A stretch of 7,851 nucleotides of DNA, taken from NCBI GenBank assembly GCA_002391425.1, contig DGEZ01000126.1, forward strand, positions 1 through 7,851, in the 5' to 3' direction. The notes under the pieces were generated by a model, which did not search any database, had not been told where the DNA came from, and saw only the letters and a program-made list of their open reading frames with translations. Numbering within the stretch: position 1 is the stretch's first letter; the number at the start of each line of letters is the position of its first letter. A program made the translations under genes and the position numbers. Below are positions 1 through 6,400 of this stretch, in pieces. Source of the DNA: Micrococcales bacterium UBA3913 (GTDB taxonomy: Bacteria; Actinomycetota; Actinomycetes; Actinomycetales; Microbacteriaceae).

Positions 1-1
1 C

Positions 2-655
2 ACGTGCGGGTCGGAGTGTATGGTCAACGCCCTGTACACGGAGGGGGAGGCGCATCCGGAGCTGTACCCGGACGCCGAGGAGGAAGGGTCCAGCCCGGGC
101 ATCGAGGCCACGAAGGACGGCGTCGAGGGTATTACGGGTCTCACGATCCAGTACTTCGTTCTCGTGAATATGGAGGGGTTCATCGAACTCATTGACGCGC
201 TCGGCGGGATCACCGTCGACGTTCCCGAGTCTGTCGAACTCGTCGACGGGTCGGACGATGATCTGCAATACCACGGCACGATCGAGGCCGGTGAGCAGCA
301 CATGGATGGGCAAACGGCGCTGTGGTATGCGCGCTCGCGCAAGACGACCAGCGACTACGACCGGATGGAGCGGCAGCGTCTGATTGAGAAGGCGATCATC
401 GCGCAGTTCTCGCCGAGTGTGATCGTCTCGAAGTTCCAGGAGGTGGCTCAGGCCACATCCGCGACATTGCAGACGGACATCCCTCAGGTTCTCGTGTCAA
501 CGATGGTGGATCTTGCCGAGGGGATGCAGTCCTATGACGTGCAGAGTCTCGAATTGACTCCGGATAACGGGATCGTCACCGCTGACCCTGATTACGCGAC
601 GATTCACGCCATGGTGGCCGAGACGGTGGCCGCCGCGACGACGCCCGCGGAATAG
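2..655 (+). CDS. LytR-CpsA-Psr (LCP) family cell-wall ligase, C-terminal part (5' truncated by window edge)
   Basis: LCP proteins are membrane-anchored enzymes that move glycopolymers (teichoic acids, capsule, arabinogalactan) from a polyprenyl-phosphate carrier to peptidoglycan on the outer face of the membrane. The frame is open to the left edge, leaving 217 residues without start, signal anchor or the early catalytic part. Family hallmarks seen in order: VNALYTEG near the edge, GLTIQYFVLVNMEGF, the LIDALGGITVDVP block, an AGEQHMDGQTALWYARSRK segment, then D-Y-D-R-x-x-R-Q (about 326-385), the arginine-rich signature that contacts the lipid pyrophosphate in known LCP structures. The protein ends about 90 residues beyond that block. 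A CxxxC pair lies at the very start of the fragment. The ATG at 20 is internal to the domain and is not the true start. In Corynebacterium an LCP gene also lies near a whiB-type gene (from memory), which fits an envelope role. Which polymer it transfers cannot be told. Confidence 0.9.
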   Translation, partial: TCGSECMVNALYTEGEAHPELYPDAEEEGSSPGIEATKDGVEGITGLTIQYFVLVNMEGFIELIDALGGITVDVPESVELVDGSDDDLQYHGTIEAGEQHMDGQTALWYARSRKTTSDYDRMERQRLIEKAIIAQFSPSVIVSKFQEVAQATSATLQTDIPQVLVSTMVDLAEGMQSYDVQSLELTPDNGIVTADPDYATIHAMVAETVAAATTPAE

Positions 656-695
656 GTACCCGGGTCCGTTGGGCTCTGGAGAACTCACATCGGAC

Positions 696-724
696 TTGAC
701 GCGGGGGAATAACATGGGTGTAAT
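696..724 (+). promoter_or_regulatory. Putative sigma70-type promoter of whiB2
   Basis: TTGACG (696-701) matches the -35 consensus at five of six bases. After a 17-base spacer comes TGTAAT (719-724), which matches the -10 consensus at five of six. It is the most A/T-rich spot of the 119-base gap between the LCP gene and whiB2, and would put the transcript start near 731, about 45 bases before the ATG. A perfect 8-bp palindrome, GTAATTAC (720-727), overlaps the -10 and could be an operator, though this is speculative. I saw no convincing terminator for the LCP gene in the gap. Confidence 0.55.
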
Positions 725-762
725 TACTTGAGGGTTTCGTGTTGCCAGGCACGCAAGTTGGG

Positions 763-768
763 AAGGGA
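763..768 (+). promoter_or_regulatory. Ribosome binding site deciding the whiB2 start
   Basis: AAGGGA lies six bases before the ATG at 775. An upstream in-frame GTG at 739 would add 12 residues, but it has no comparable site and lies only about 15 bases after the -10 element. The ATG at 775 is therefore preferred. Confidence 0.6.
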
Positions 769-774
769 CGTGGC

Positions 775-1095
775 ATGAGTTCAGCGATGTTTTCCTCGAA
801 TGTCCCGGATGACTGGTTCGCTGATCCTGCTCTTCGTGGCGTTCCCGGTATCACCCGTGGCGGTCTGACTGACGACTCCATGGCGTGGCAGCTGGATGCG
901 CTCTGCGCCCAGACCGACCCGGAGGCGTTCTTCCCCGAGAAGGGCGGTTCCACCCGGGACGCGAAGAAGATTTGCGAGAGCTGTGATGTGCGCGCCCAGT
1001 GCTTGGAATTCGCTCTCGAACACGACGAACGTTTCGGCATCTGGGGCGGCCTGTCCGAACGCGAACGACGCAAGTTGAGGAAGCGGGCGGTGTGA
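775..1095 (+). CDS. whiB2: WhiB2-type iron-sulfur transcriptional regulator
   Basis: A 106-residue WhiB-like (Wbl) protein. Wbl proteins hold a [4Fe-4S] cluster and act as redox- or NO-sensitive transcription factors. The Streptomyces WhiB / mycobacterial WhiB2 (WhmD) branch controls septation and cell division. The four cluster cysteines are present as C44-x22-C67-x2-C70-x5-C76. They are followed by the turn motif GIWGG (88-92) and a basic C-terminal tail, ERERRKLRKR, expected to touch DNA. The stretch from LCAQTDPEAFFPEKGG through KKIC is almost identical to what I recall of mycobacterial WhiB2, which separates it from WhiB1, WhiB3 and WhiB7. The N-terminal ~37 residues are less conserved. 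It has its own promoter upstream. The glycosyltransferase starts 25 bases downstream on the same strand with no visible terminator between, so the two may be co-transcribed. Family assignment is firm; the WhiB2 subfamily is very likely. Confidence 0.93.
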   Translation: MSSAMFSSNVPDDWFADPALRGVPGITRGGLTDDSMAWQLDALCAQTDPEAFFPEKGGSTRDAKKICESCDVRAQCLEFALEHDERFGIWGGLSERERRKLRKRAV

Positions 1096-1120
1096 AGAAC
1101 ACCGCTCGACCGGTCATCTG

Positions 1121-3937
1121 ATGCAGCAGAGGGTCTACGCGGTGGTCGTCGCGAGGAATGGCGAACGCTTTCTCCCGCGAACCGTTGACGGAATCCAAGC
1201 TAACTCCGGCGGTCTCGCCGGAGTTGTCACGGTGGACGGGTCATCGACCGATTCGTCTGCGTCCCTCCTGGCCCTGCTGAACCCGAGCTACGCCCTGTCG
1301 GTGAGCGCGCACGCCTCATTCGCAGAGTCGGTGGCCGTCGCGTTGTTCGCACTGGAGGGGGAGTCGATATCCGACGATGACCTGATCTGGTTGCTCCACG
1401 ACGATTCCGCCCCGGAACCGGGGGCTCTCGATGCCCTGACGCTGGCGTTTGAGCTCGGCCCAAGTGTGGGTATCGCAGGCCCGAAAGTCGTGGAGTGGGA
1501 GAACCCGCGCAAGCTCGTCGAGTTCGGGATCACCACGACCCGTTCGGGTGAGCGGGTGCAGCTCGGTGCCGGGCAGCTCGACCAGGCGCAGTTCGACGAT
1601 GTCACCGATGTCCTCGCGGTAGGCACCGCGGGGATGCTCGTGCGCAAGTCTGTGCTCAGCGACCTGGCTGGGCTGGATGCCTCCTTGAGCTATGGTGACG
1701 ACGGACTCGACTTGTGCGTTCGGGCTCGGCTCATGGGCCGGCGCGTCATCCGGGTTCCCGGCGCCAGGATCGAACACGCTCGCGGTCAGGGTCGTTCCGG
1801 CGGCCGGGTGCGTGAGCGGTTCTCCCGACGCAGATATGATCAGCGCTATCGCAGGATCGTGTACTCGAATGGGATCGCCGCTGTGCTGCGCTGGATGGGC
1901 GCACCGCTGATCGCGCTTTTGGCGTGTGTCGGGCACATCTTCGCCAAGCAGCCGAACCTCATCTGGGGGGAGGTATGGTCGGGGCTGCGTATCCTCGCCA
2001 GCCCGGGCCAGCTTCGGCGCAGCCGACGGAGATTCCGCAGGACCCGTCGGGTGGCGCTGTCCTCGATTGACCCGCTCCTTCAGACCCGTGCGGAGACGCG
2101 CACCACGCGCCTCCTGCAGCGGGAGCTTGGCGTGGCGCGGAAGATGGGCAACGTCTCGATAGCGGCTGAGGACGACTTCCATTATTGGGACACGAAGGCG
2201 CCGTGGATGATTGCGCTCGGAGCGGTGGCTGCTGCCGTTCTCTGGTTCCCCCTGCTCGGCGCGGGGGCGGTGTCTGGGGGAGGTTTGGAGCCGCTCTCGA
2301 GTTTCACTCAGCTGTGGCGACATGCGCTGGAACCCGTCGTTGACACCGCAACGGGGCAGTCGGCTCCCTCGGATGCCTTCGCCCTGGTGCTTGCGCTGGT
2401 TGGGTCTGTGACGTTCTGGTCGCCCTCCTTGGCAGTGGCCTGGCTGTGGTTCCTTGCCCTGCCGATGGCCGGGCTCTTCGGGGGCGCCTGCGTGGGGAGG
2501 ATCGTCTCCTCGGGGCGTGCGGCGGCACTCGGAGCCGTCGTGTGGATGTTCGCTCCGCCCTTCCTCGCTGCACTTGCTGACGGGCGCATCGCAGCCGTCA
2601 TCGCGCACCTATGTATTCCTCTTGTGGCATATTTCGTGTCCGCCGCTTTGGACCGGAGGCGCACGCTTTCTCAGGTGGTGACCGCGATTGCCGCGGCCGG
2701 TTTGTTCTCGGCGGTTGTCGTGGCGTGTTCACCGGTGACGCTCGTCGTCCTGGTTCCTGCGTGGATTGTGCTGCTCATCATGCGTCCCCGGGTCGCTCCC
2801 GTCGCGATGTGGCTTCCTCTGCCCGCTGTGGCGCTGCTGGCTCCCACGGCGGTGGCGGCATGGCAGATGGGCTCCCCTCTGGCGGTGTTCAACGATCCGG
2901 GCATCCCCGTGGCCATTCAGGCGCCGTCCCCCCTGACGGCGCTGGCCGGGCTACCCGAGGCGGATGCCCTCGGATGGGTAGCGGTGGCGCAGCGTCTGGG
3001 AATTCCGGGCGTCTGGGGCTTGGCCGCTCCGATCCTGGTCATGCTTGTGATCGCGGTGCTCGGCTTGCTGAGTCGACGCTGGGTGACCGCTGGTGCCGGC
3101 GTGGTCGTGTATCTGGGGTGTGCGCTGCTGTCGGCTGTGCTCTCGGGCGTGCCGGTGTCCTACTCGCTGGCGGAGCCTGTCACGGTGTGGACGGGCACGA
3201 TCGGCTCGATGGGATTCCTCGGGCTTGCCGTGAGCATGGGGTTGGCCGCGAGCCTGCCACGGGCTTCCGGTGCCCTGGTGACAAGCCTGGGAGTTTTGCT
3301 CACCCTCGCCGTGGCAGCGCCGTGGGCGGTGGGGGCGGTCGTCTCCGGAACGCGTGTGACGGCTGCGGATGCAGACGAGGTGTTCCCGGCTATCGTCAAT
3401 GCGCAGAGCGCCGCTGACCCGAACGCGCGCATCCTGACTGTCACGCGGATCGACACGGCGAACGTGTCCGTGGATGTCCAGCTTCCCTCAGGGGGTCGCC
3501 TGGATGGCTGGAATACGCTGCTACATGCGAATGCCCCCGTCACCGATGCAGAGACGGAGGCAGCGGATCTGGCGGTGCGCCTGCTGACGGGGCAGACAGA
3601 GCAGGACGCGGCCGAAACGCTGGACAGCCTGGGAATCCGCTACGTCATCTACCGCACGCAGGATGCAACAACAGCCTCGGACGACATCAAGGCGCTCAAC
3701 GCGAATCCCTCGTTGGAGAAGGTGGCCAGCACGGACTCGGGGGAGCTGTGGGCGGTGCGGGACAGTTCTTCGATCGAGGCTGCAGGGGGCACGAACCAGT
3801 GGTGGTGGACGGCGGTACGCCTTGCAGTGGTGGTGCTGTTCGTGTTGCTTGCGGTTCCGACCTCCCGTCCTGTGCGCTCCGTGTCCCGTGACGGCATGGA
3901 TGAGCTTCCCATGATCGGCGGTGATGAGGATGAGTGA
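1121..3937 (+). CDS. Large family 2 glycosyltransferase fused to a polytopic membrane domain
   Basis: A 938-residue protein. Residues 1-225 form a GT2 (GT-A fold) nucleotide-sugar transferase domain: VVVARNGERFLPRTV (8-22), VTVDGSSTDSS (36-46), a DXD-type metal/nucleotide-sugar motif in LLHDDSAPEPG (91-101), GTAGMLVRKSVL (168-179) with the acceptor-side YGDDGLDLC (191-199), and RIEHA (216-220). A strongly basic linker follows (226-246). I then count roughly 12-14 hydrophobic segments by eye (about 251-274, 361-383, 418-580 with several, 631-742 with four, and 897-913). A polar stretch of ~150 residues (745-895), containing LGIRYVIYR, probably faces outside, and the tail is acidic. The family is widespread beside whiB in Actinobacteria but its product is unknown; synthesis or export of a wall-linked glycan is an inference. 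ATG 1121 is the most upstream start in this frame, but it has no clear Shine-Dalgarno sequence. The 3' end overlaps the DUF5719 gene, implying coupled expression. Confidence 0.88.
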   Translation: MQQRVYAVVVARNGERFLPRTVDGIQANSGGLAGVVTVDGSSTDSSASLLALLNPSYALSVSAHASFAESVAVALFALEGESISDDDLIWLLHDDSAPEPGALDALTLAFELGPSVGIAGPKVVEWENPRKLVEFGITTTRSGERVQLGAGQLDQAQFDDVTDVLAVGTAGMLVRKSVLSDLAGLDASLSYGDDGLDLCVRARLMGRRVIRVPGARIEHARGQGRSGGRVRERFSRRRYDQRYRRIVYSNGIAAVLRWMGAPLIALLACVGHIFAKQPNLIWGEVWSGLRILASPGQLRRSRRRFRRTRRVALSSIDPLLQTRAETRTTRLLQRELGVARKMGNVSIAAEDDFHYWDTKAPWMIALGAVAAAVLWFPLLGAGAVSGGGLEPLSSFTQLWRHALEPVVDTATGQSAPSDAFALVLALVGSVTFWSPSLAVAWLWFLALPMAGLFGGACVGRIVSSGRAAALGAVVWMFAPPFLAALADGRIAAVIAHLCIPLVAYFVSAALDRRRTLSQVVTAIAAAGLFSAVVVACSPVTLVVLVPAWIVLLIMRPRVAPVAMWLPLPAVALLAPTAVAAWQMGSPLAVFNDPGIPVAIQAPSPLTALAGLPEADALGWVAVAQRLGIPGVWGLAAPILVMLVIAVLGLLSRRWVTAGAGVVVYLGCALLSAVLSGVPVSYSLAEPVTVWTGTIGSMGFLGLAVSMGLAASLPRASGALVTSLGVLLTLAVAAPWAVGAVVSGTRVTAADADEVFPAIVNAQSAADPNARILTVTRIDTANVSVDVQLPSGGRLDGWNTLLHANAPVTDAETEAADLAVRLLTGQTEQDAAETLDSLGIRYVIYRTQDATTASDDIKALNANPSLEKVASTDSGELWAVRDSSSIEAAGGTNQWWWTAVRLAVVVLFVLLAVPTSRPVRSVSRDGMDELPMIGGDEDE

Positions 3938-5639
3938 GACGCCCGGCAACGCCGAGACGCCCGGCGACGCTGAGACGCCAGACACGACCGTTGCGGGTCC
4001 CGACAGCGTCGGGATGCCCGACGCTCCGGATACTCCGGCGACGCCGCAGGCTCTCGGGACGCCGCAGGCCTCCGCGACGCCAGAGGCACAGGAGTCCGCG
4101 GCGCAGCCGGAGACGGGGGAGGTGCCGGCGGCCTCGCCCCCGGATGGGCCGGAGCCCGCGTCGTCAGAAGAGGCCCCGGGGGGCGACGAGGATTCCGCAT
4201 CCCCAGCTGAGGCGACGACACCGGTCGTGGCGCGTGCCGACGCGCGGGTGCGTCGACAGCGCCGACGCCGTCGGTGGGCGACCGTCGGGCGCGTTGCTGG
4301 CCGGGTCCTGGCGAGTCTGGCCGTTCTCGCGCTGTTGCCGGCCTCGGTCTGGGCCGTGCTGAACATCCCAGACATTTCCGTGAGCCTTGCCGAGCCCACC
4401 GTGGTGGTGCAGCCGGCCGCCGTGGACAGCGGCTTCGTGTGTGCAGGGTCCCTGCGGGAACAAACAGATGCCAGCGGTGCATCCGCGGGCGCATCCCTGG
4501 GGTCCGTGTCCCTCACCGTCGCCGGGAATGCGGTGGCGGCGGATCTGTCGGGCACCGACCTCGGCCAGAGCACTGCCAGCGATGACGTGGCAGGGTTCAG
4601 TCTGGATGCGGTGACGGACTCCCTCGTGCTCACCTCCCCGGCGAACCAGACGCTGGCCGCGGGGGTGACGGCGGCGCAGGTGAGCACCGAGTCGGCCGCT
4701 GGAACTGTGGCGACCGCATGCGCGGCTCCGAGTTCGGATTCCTGGCTCGTCGGTGGAGAGACGACGACGGGCAAGACGACGCTCCTTCGTCTCGTCAACG
4801 CCACGAGTAGCACGGCGGCTGTCACCGTCACGCCGGTGACCTCGGAGGGCTTTGGCACGGACACGGTGGTGTCGGTGCCCGGCCAGTCGGAGGTGAGCGT
4901 CCCGCTGAGCGCACTGGCGCCGGACGCGACGGCGCTGGCGGTGCACCTGAGCTCCACGGGAGCGCCCGTGTCCGCTTTCCTGCAGGAGACGAGCGTCGAC
5001 GGGCTGACCGCGTCCGGAGCGGATGTGTGGGGTGCCGGAGATTCCCTTGCGACCCAGACCGTCATCCCCGGGATATCGGTCTCCTCTGGGGCTATGACAG
5101 TGGATGTGGTGACTGATGCGGACGCCCAGGTGCGCGTGACAGCGCAATCGGCCACCGGTGGCAGCGGGGCGACCACGGAGGTGCAAGCAACCGGCGACAG
5201 CGTCACGCAGGTGGAGCTCTCCGGCCTGTCCGATGACCTCTACGTTGTGACAATCACCTCGTCGGCCAATCTCGTCGCGGCCGCGCAGGTGGAGTCGCAG
5301 ACGGATGGGGAGACAGACTATGCGTGGCTGTCCAGCGCACCTCTGAGTGAGGCCACGACGAGCTTCGCGGTTCCGTCGCTCGGAGAGGACGCGACGGCGA
5401 CCGTCACGATGTACGCCTCGGAGTCGGGGACAGTGACCTTCACCGGACCGGATGGCTCGCAGACCCAGGTGAGCGTCACGGAGGGAACAGCCACGACCTT
5501 TGCCGTCGACCCGGGCGCATACGAACTGAGCACGGATGCGCCGGTGGCGGCGTCTGTTGCGATATCCGGATCCGGAGCCGCTGGTTACCCGATCACACAG
5601 CAGACGTCAGCTATCGAGGCGGTCACCGTCCACCGGTGA
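3930..5639 (+). CDS. DUF5719 family protein, single-pass membrane protein with large extracytoplasmic domain
   Basis: A 569-residue protein from ATG 3930. GTG 3921 and ATG 3924 are in-frame alternatives; 3930 has GGCGG (3917-3921) eight bases upstream. Residues 1-105 are disordered, acidic and Pro/Ala/Thr/Glu-rich, starting with a short ETPG(N/D)A repeat. A polybasic block, RRQRRRRRW (about 108-116), precedes one hydrophobic segment (about 123-146), so the positive-inside rule puts the N-terminus in the cytoplasm and the remaining ~420 residues outside. That outer part is Ser/Thr/Val-rich and looks all-beta. It carries FVCAG (near 169-173) and a DSWLVGGETTTGKTTLLRLVN block resembling the DUF5719 'W-hydrophobic-GG...L-hydrophobic-N' pattern. 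The only two cysteines (C171 and C264) are both outside and could form one disulfide. The gene overlaps the upstream glycosyltransferase by 8 bases, so the two are probably made together and may act together. Function is unknown. Confidence 0.8.
   Translation: MSETPGNAETPGDAETPDTTVAGPDSVGMPDAPDTPATPQALGTPQASATPEAQESAAQPETGEVPAASPPDGPEPASSEEAPGGDEDSASPAEATTPVVARADARVRRQRRRRRWATVGRVAGRVLASLAVLALLPASVWAVLNIPDISVSLAEPTVVVQPAAVDSGFVCAGSLREQTDASGASAGASLGSVSLTVAGNAVAADLSGTDLGQSTASDDVAGFSLDAVTDSLVLTSPANQTLAAGVTAAQVSTESAAGTVATACAAPSSDSWLVGGETTTGKTTLLRLVNATSSTAAVTVTPVTSEGFGTDTVVSVPGQSEVSVPLSALAPDATALAVHLSSTGAPVSAFLQETSVDGLTASGADVWGAGDSLATQTVIPGISVSSGAMTVDVVTDADAQVRVTAQSATGGSGATTEVQATGDSVTQVELSGLSDDLYVVTITSSANLVAAAQVESQTDGETDYAWLSSAPLSEATTSFAVPSLGEDATATVTMYASESGTVTFTGPDGSQTQVSVTEGTATTFAVDPGAYELSTDAPVAASVAISGSGAAGYPITQQTSAIEAVTVHR
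3936..3980 (+). repeat. Short 18-bp tandem repeat encoding ETPG(N/D)A
   Basis: Two 18-base units (3936-3953 and 3954-3971) differ at only two positions and are followed by a partial third unit (3972-3980). They lie in frame at the start of the DUF5719 disordered tail; because the unit is a multiple of three, copy-number change would keep the frame. The first unit overlaps the last two bases of the glycosyltransferase stop codon. Confidence 0.7.
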
Positions 5640-5641
5640 TC
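5621..5641. terminator. Hairpin spanning the two abutting stop codons, possible bidirectional terminator
   Basis: GGTCACCG (5621-5628) can pair with CGGTGATC (5634-5641) around a five-base loop, giving an 8-bp stem with one G-U pair. It covers both the DUF5719 stop (5637-5639) and part of the zincin-like gene's stop on the other strand (5640-5642). No T-tract follows on either strand, so intrinsic termination is only possible, not demonstrated. Confidence 0.35.
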
Positions 5642-6068
5642 ACGGGAACGGGCGGTATCTGTCGGGGGCGAGTTCCCACGGCTCTTTGCCCAAGTACTCG
5701 GCGAACGCAAGGAAAACAGTGTACTCGATCACCATCTGGGTGTGCAGGTCATCGAGCCCCTTCACCAGCGTGGAACGTTGCACCGGCAACCGGAACAGGG
5801 TGATCTGGGAGGCAGGACGATCGACGCTCCAGCGTTGTGCGCTGGTCTCGGGCAATTCCTGGGCGGGCAGGTCCGCCACCGCGACCCGCACCCCGGACAA
5901 TTCGTCGGGCCACAGGGAGAACAGGTACTCCGCGGTGTCTGCGACGATCATGGCGAATGTCTCACGTCGTGGCTGTGGCTGTGGCAGGTATGGTCCTTGC
6001 ACGGCAGAACGCAGCCCACGGTGCCGATTTCCCCGGCGTCGTGTGGGAGTGTGCCGTGTGCGATGCAT
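5640..6068 (-). CDS. Zincin-like 'metallopeptidase family' protein lacking the HExxH catalytic motif
   Basis: A 142-residue protein resembling the actinobacterial branch of the zincin-like family (Pfam Zincin_1, PF06262), which lies near whiB2 in mycobacteria and Streptomyces. Visible features: an Arg-rich N-terminus with RGLRSAV (17-23), a helix-like region (36-56), VRVAVADLP (60-68), PASQITLFRLPVQ (85-97) corresponding to the family's 'P-x-x-I-x-hydrophobic-[YF]-R-x-P' strand, and a C-terminal helix ending AEYLGKEPWELAPDRY (123-138). In true members that last helix carries HExxHxxG. Aligning on the glycine (G127), the metal ligands and catalytic Glu are replaced by L120, A121 and E124, so proteolytic activity is unlikely. 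As I recall, other actinobacterial members near whiB2 also lack the motif, so this is a conserved pseudoenzyme rather than a local defect. ATG 6068 has AGGA seven bases upstream (6076-6079). It converges with DUF5719 without a gap and diverges from the DUF3499 gene. Confidence 0.8.
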   Translation of the reverse strand: MHRTRHTPTRRRGNRHRGLRSAVQGPYLPQPQPRRETFAMIVADTAEYLFSLWPDELSGVRVAVADLPAQELPETSAQRWSVDRPASQITLFRLPVQRSTLVKGLDDLHTQMVIEYTVFLAFAEYLGKEPWELAPDRYRPFP

Positions 6069-6126
6069 ATGCCCATCCTAGGCGGGGCATACCGCATTGG
6101 CTGCGGCTTCGTCCTAGGCTTTCCAT
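6069..6126. promoter_or_regulatory. Divergent intergenic region with symmetric elements
   Basis: These 58 bases separate the divergent zincin-like and DUF3499 genes and must hold at least part of both control regions. TCCTAGGC occurs twice (6076-6083 and 6112-6119). Its core CCTAGG is palindromic, so the copies are direct and inverted repeats at once. Between them CCGCA (6092-6096) and TGCGG (6102-6106) form a 5-bp inverted repeat with a five-base loop. Each CCTAGG block also supplies the Shine-Dalgarno core of the adjacent gene: AGGA seven bases from the minus-strand ATG, and AGG eight bases from the GTG at 6127. I found no convincing -35/-10 pair. Confidence 0.45.
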
Positions 6127-6336
6127 GTGACGATCAGAACGTGCTCCAAGGTTGCCTGTCCTGATGAGGCGACGGCGACGATGACCTATGACTACGACAG
6201 TTCCACCGTCGTCATCGGTCCTCTCTCGATGACTCCGGTTCCCGGTGGGTTTGACCTGTGTACCCGGCACGCCGATGCACTTACCGCACCCCGGGGCTGG
6301 CAGCTCATCCGGCACATCGGCATCTCCGCAGGATAG
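6127..6336 (+). CDS. DUF3499 family protein, short zinc-ribbon-like
   Basis: A 69-residue protein starting at GTG 6127; an AGG lies eight bases upstream. It matches the actinobacterial DUF3499 pattern: R-x-C near the start with a second cysteine (C6-x4-C11), a short beta-rich middle ending VVIGPLS (28-34), FDLCTRHADALTAPRGW (42-58), and then the C-terminus. C6, C11, C45 and H48 are spaced like a four-ligand zinc site; metal binding is inferred, not shown. The mycobacterial member near whiB2 is over twice as long as I recall; this version stops 11 residues after PRGW and is a minimal form of the family. The function of DUF3499 is unknown. It lies 64 bases before mtrA in the same direction and could be transcribed with it. 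Confidence 0.85.
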   Translation: MTIRTCSKVACPDEATATMTYDYDSSTVVIGPLSMTPVPGGFDLCTRHADALTAPRGWQLIRHIGISAG

Positions 6337-6339
6337 AAT
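6334..6339 (+). promoter_or_regulatory. Possible -10 element for mtrA
   Basis: TAGAAT matches the -10 consensus at five of six bases. It overlaps the DUF3499 stop codon and would give an mtrA leader of roughly 55 bases. The expected -35 position (about 6311-6316, GGCACA) is poor, so this may be a weak or activator-dependent promoter, or chance. Confidence 0.3.
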
Positions 6340-6385
6340 CTGTTCGATTGCGTTTCCCGCGACACAGGAGCAGAGGCAAGGGAAC

Positions 6386-6392
6386 GAGGTGA
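6386..6392 (+). promoter_or_regulatory. Strong ribosome binding site of mtrA
   Basis: GAGGTGA is fully complementary to the 16S rRNA 3' end and lies eight bases before ATG 6401, fixing that start. In-frame GTG starts further upstream (6389, or 6245 inside the DUF3499 gene) would add residues that MtrA homologues do not have. Confidence 0.75.
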
Positions 6393-6400
6393 CCAGAGCC

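Noticed and set aside
720..727. GTAATTAC palindrome as an MtrA or WhiA operator upstream of whiB2.
   Set aside because: It does not match the MtrA motif I recall (repeated GTAAC-like half-sites), and a single 8-bp palindrome overlapping a -10 element can occur by chance.
739..774. Earlier WhiB start at GTG 739.
   Set aside because: It lies almost at the predicted transcription start and lacks a ribosome binding site; ATG 775 has AAGGGA at good spacing.
1316..2608. 430-codon open frame on the minus strand opposite the glycosyltransferase.
   Set aside because: A shadow frame: Arg/Pro/His-rich without recognisable domains, while the sense strand encodes clear GT2 motifs and membrane helices.
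4755..4778. Walker A-like GETTTGKT (P-loop, GxxxxGKT) in the DUF5719 protein.
   Set aside because: It lies in the predicted extracytoplasmic, Ser/Thr-rich beta domain, with no Walker B or other NTPase motif, and it falls in the block that matches the DUF5719 'GG...L-L-x-N' pattern. Coincidence.
3521..5206. 561-codon open frame on the minus strand opposite DUF5719.
   Set aside because: Long antisense frames are common in high-GC DNA. Its translation is low-complexity Ser/Thr/Ala/Arg-rich, matches no family I know, and the plus-strand gene is well supported.
6245..6400. N-terminal extension of MtrA from GTG 6245.
   Set aside because: It would overlap the DUF3499 gene in another frame and add 52 residues absent from MtrA homologues. 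GAGGTGA before ATG 6401 fixes the start.
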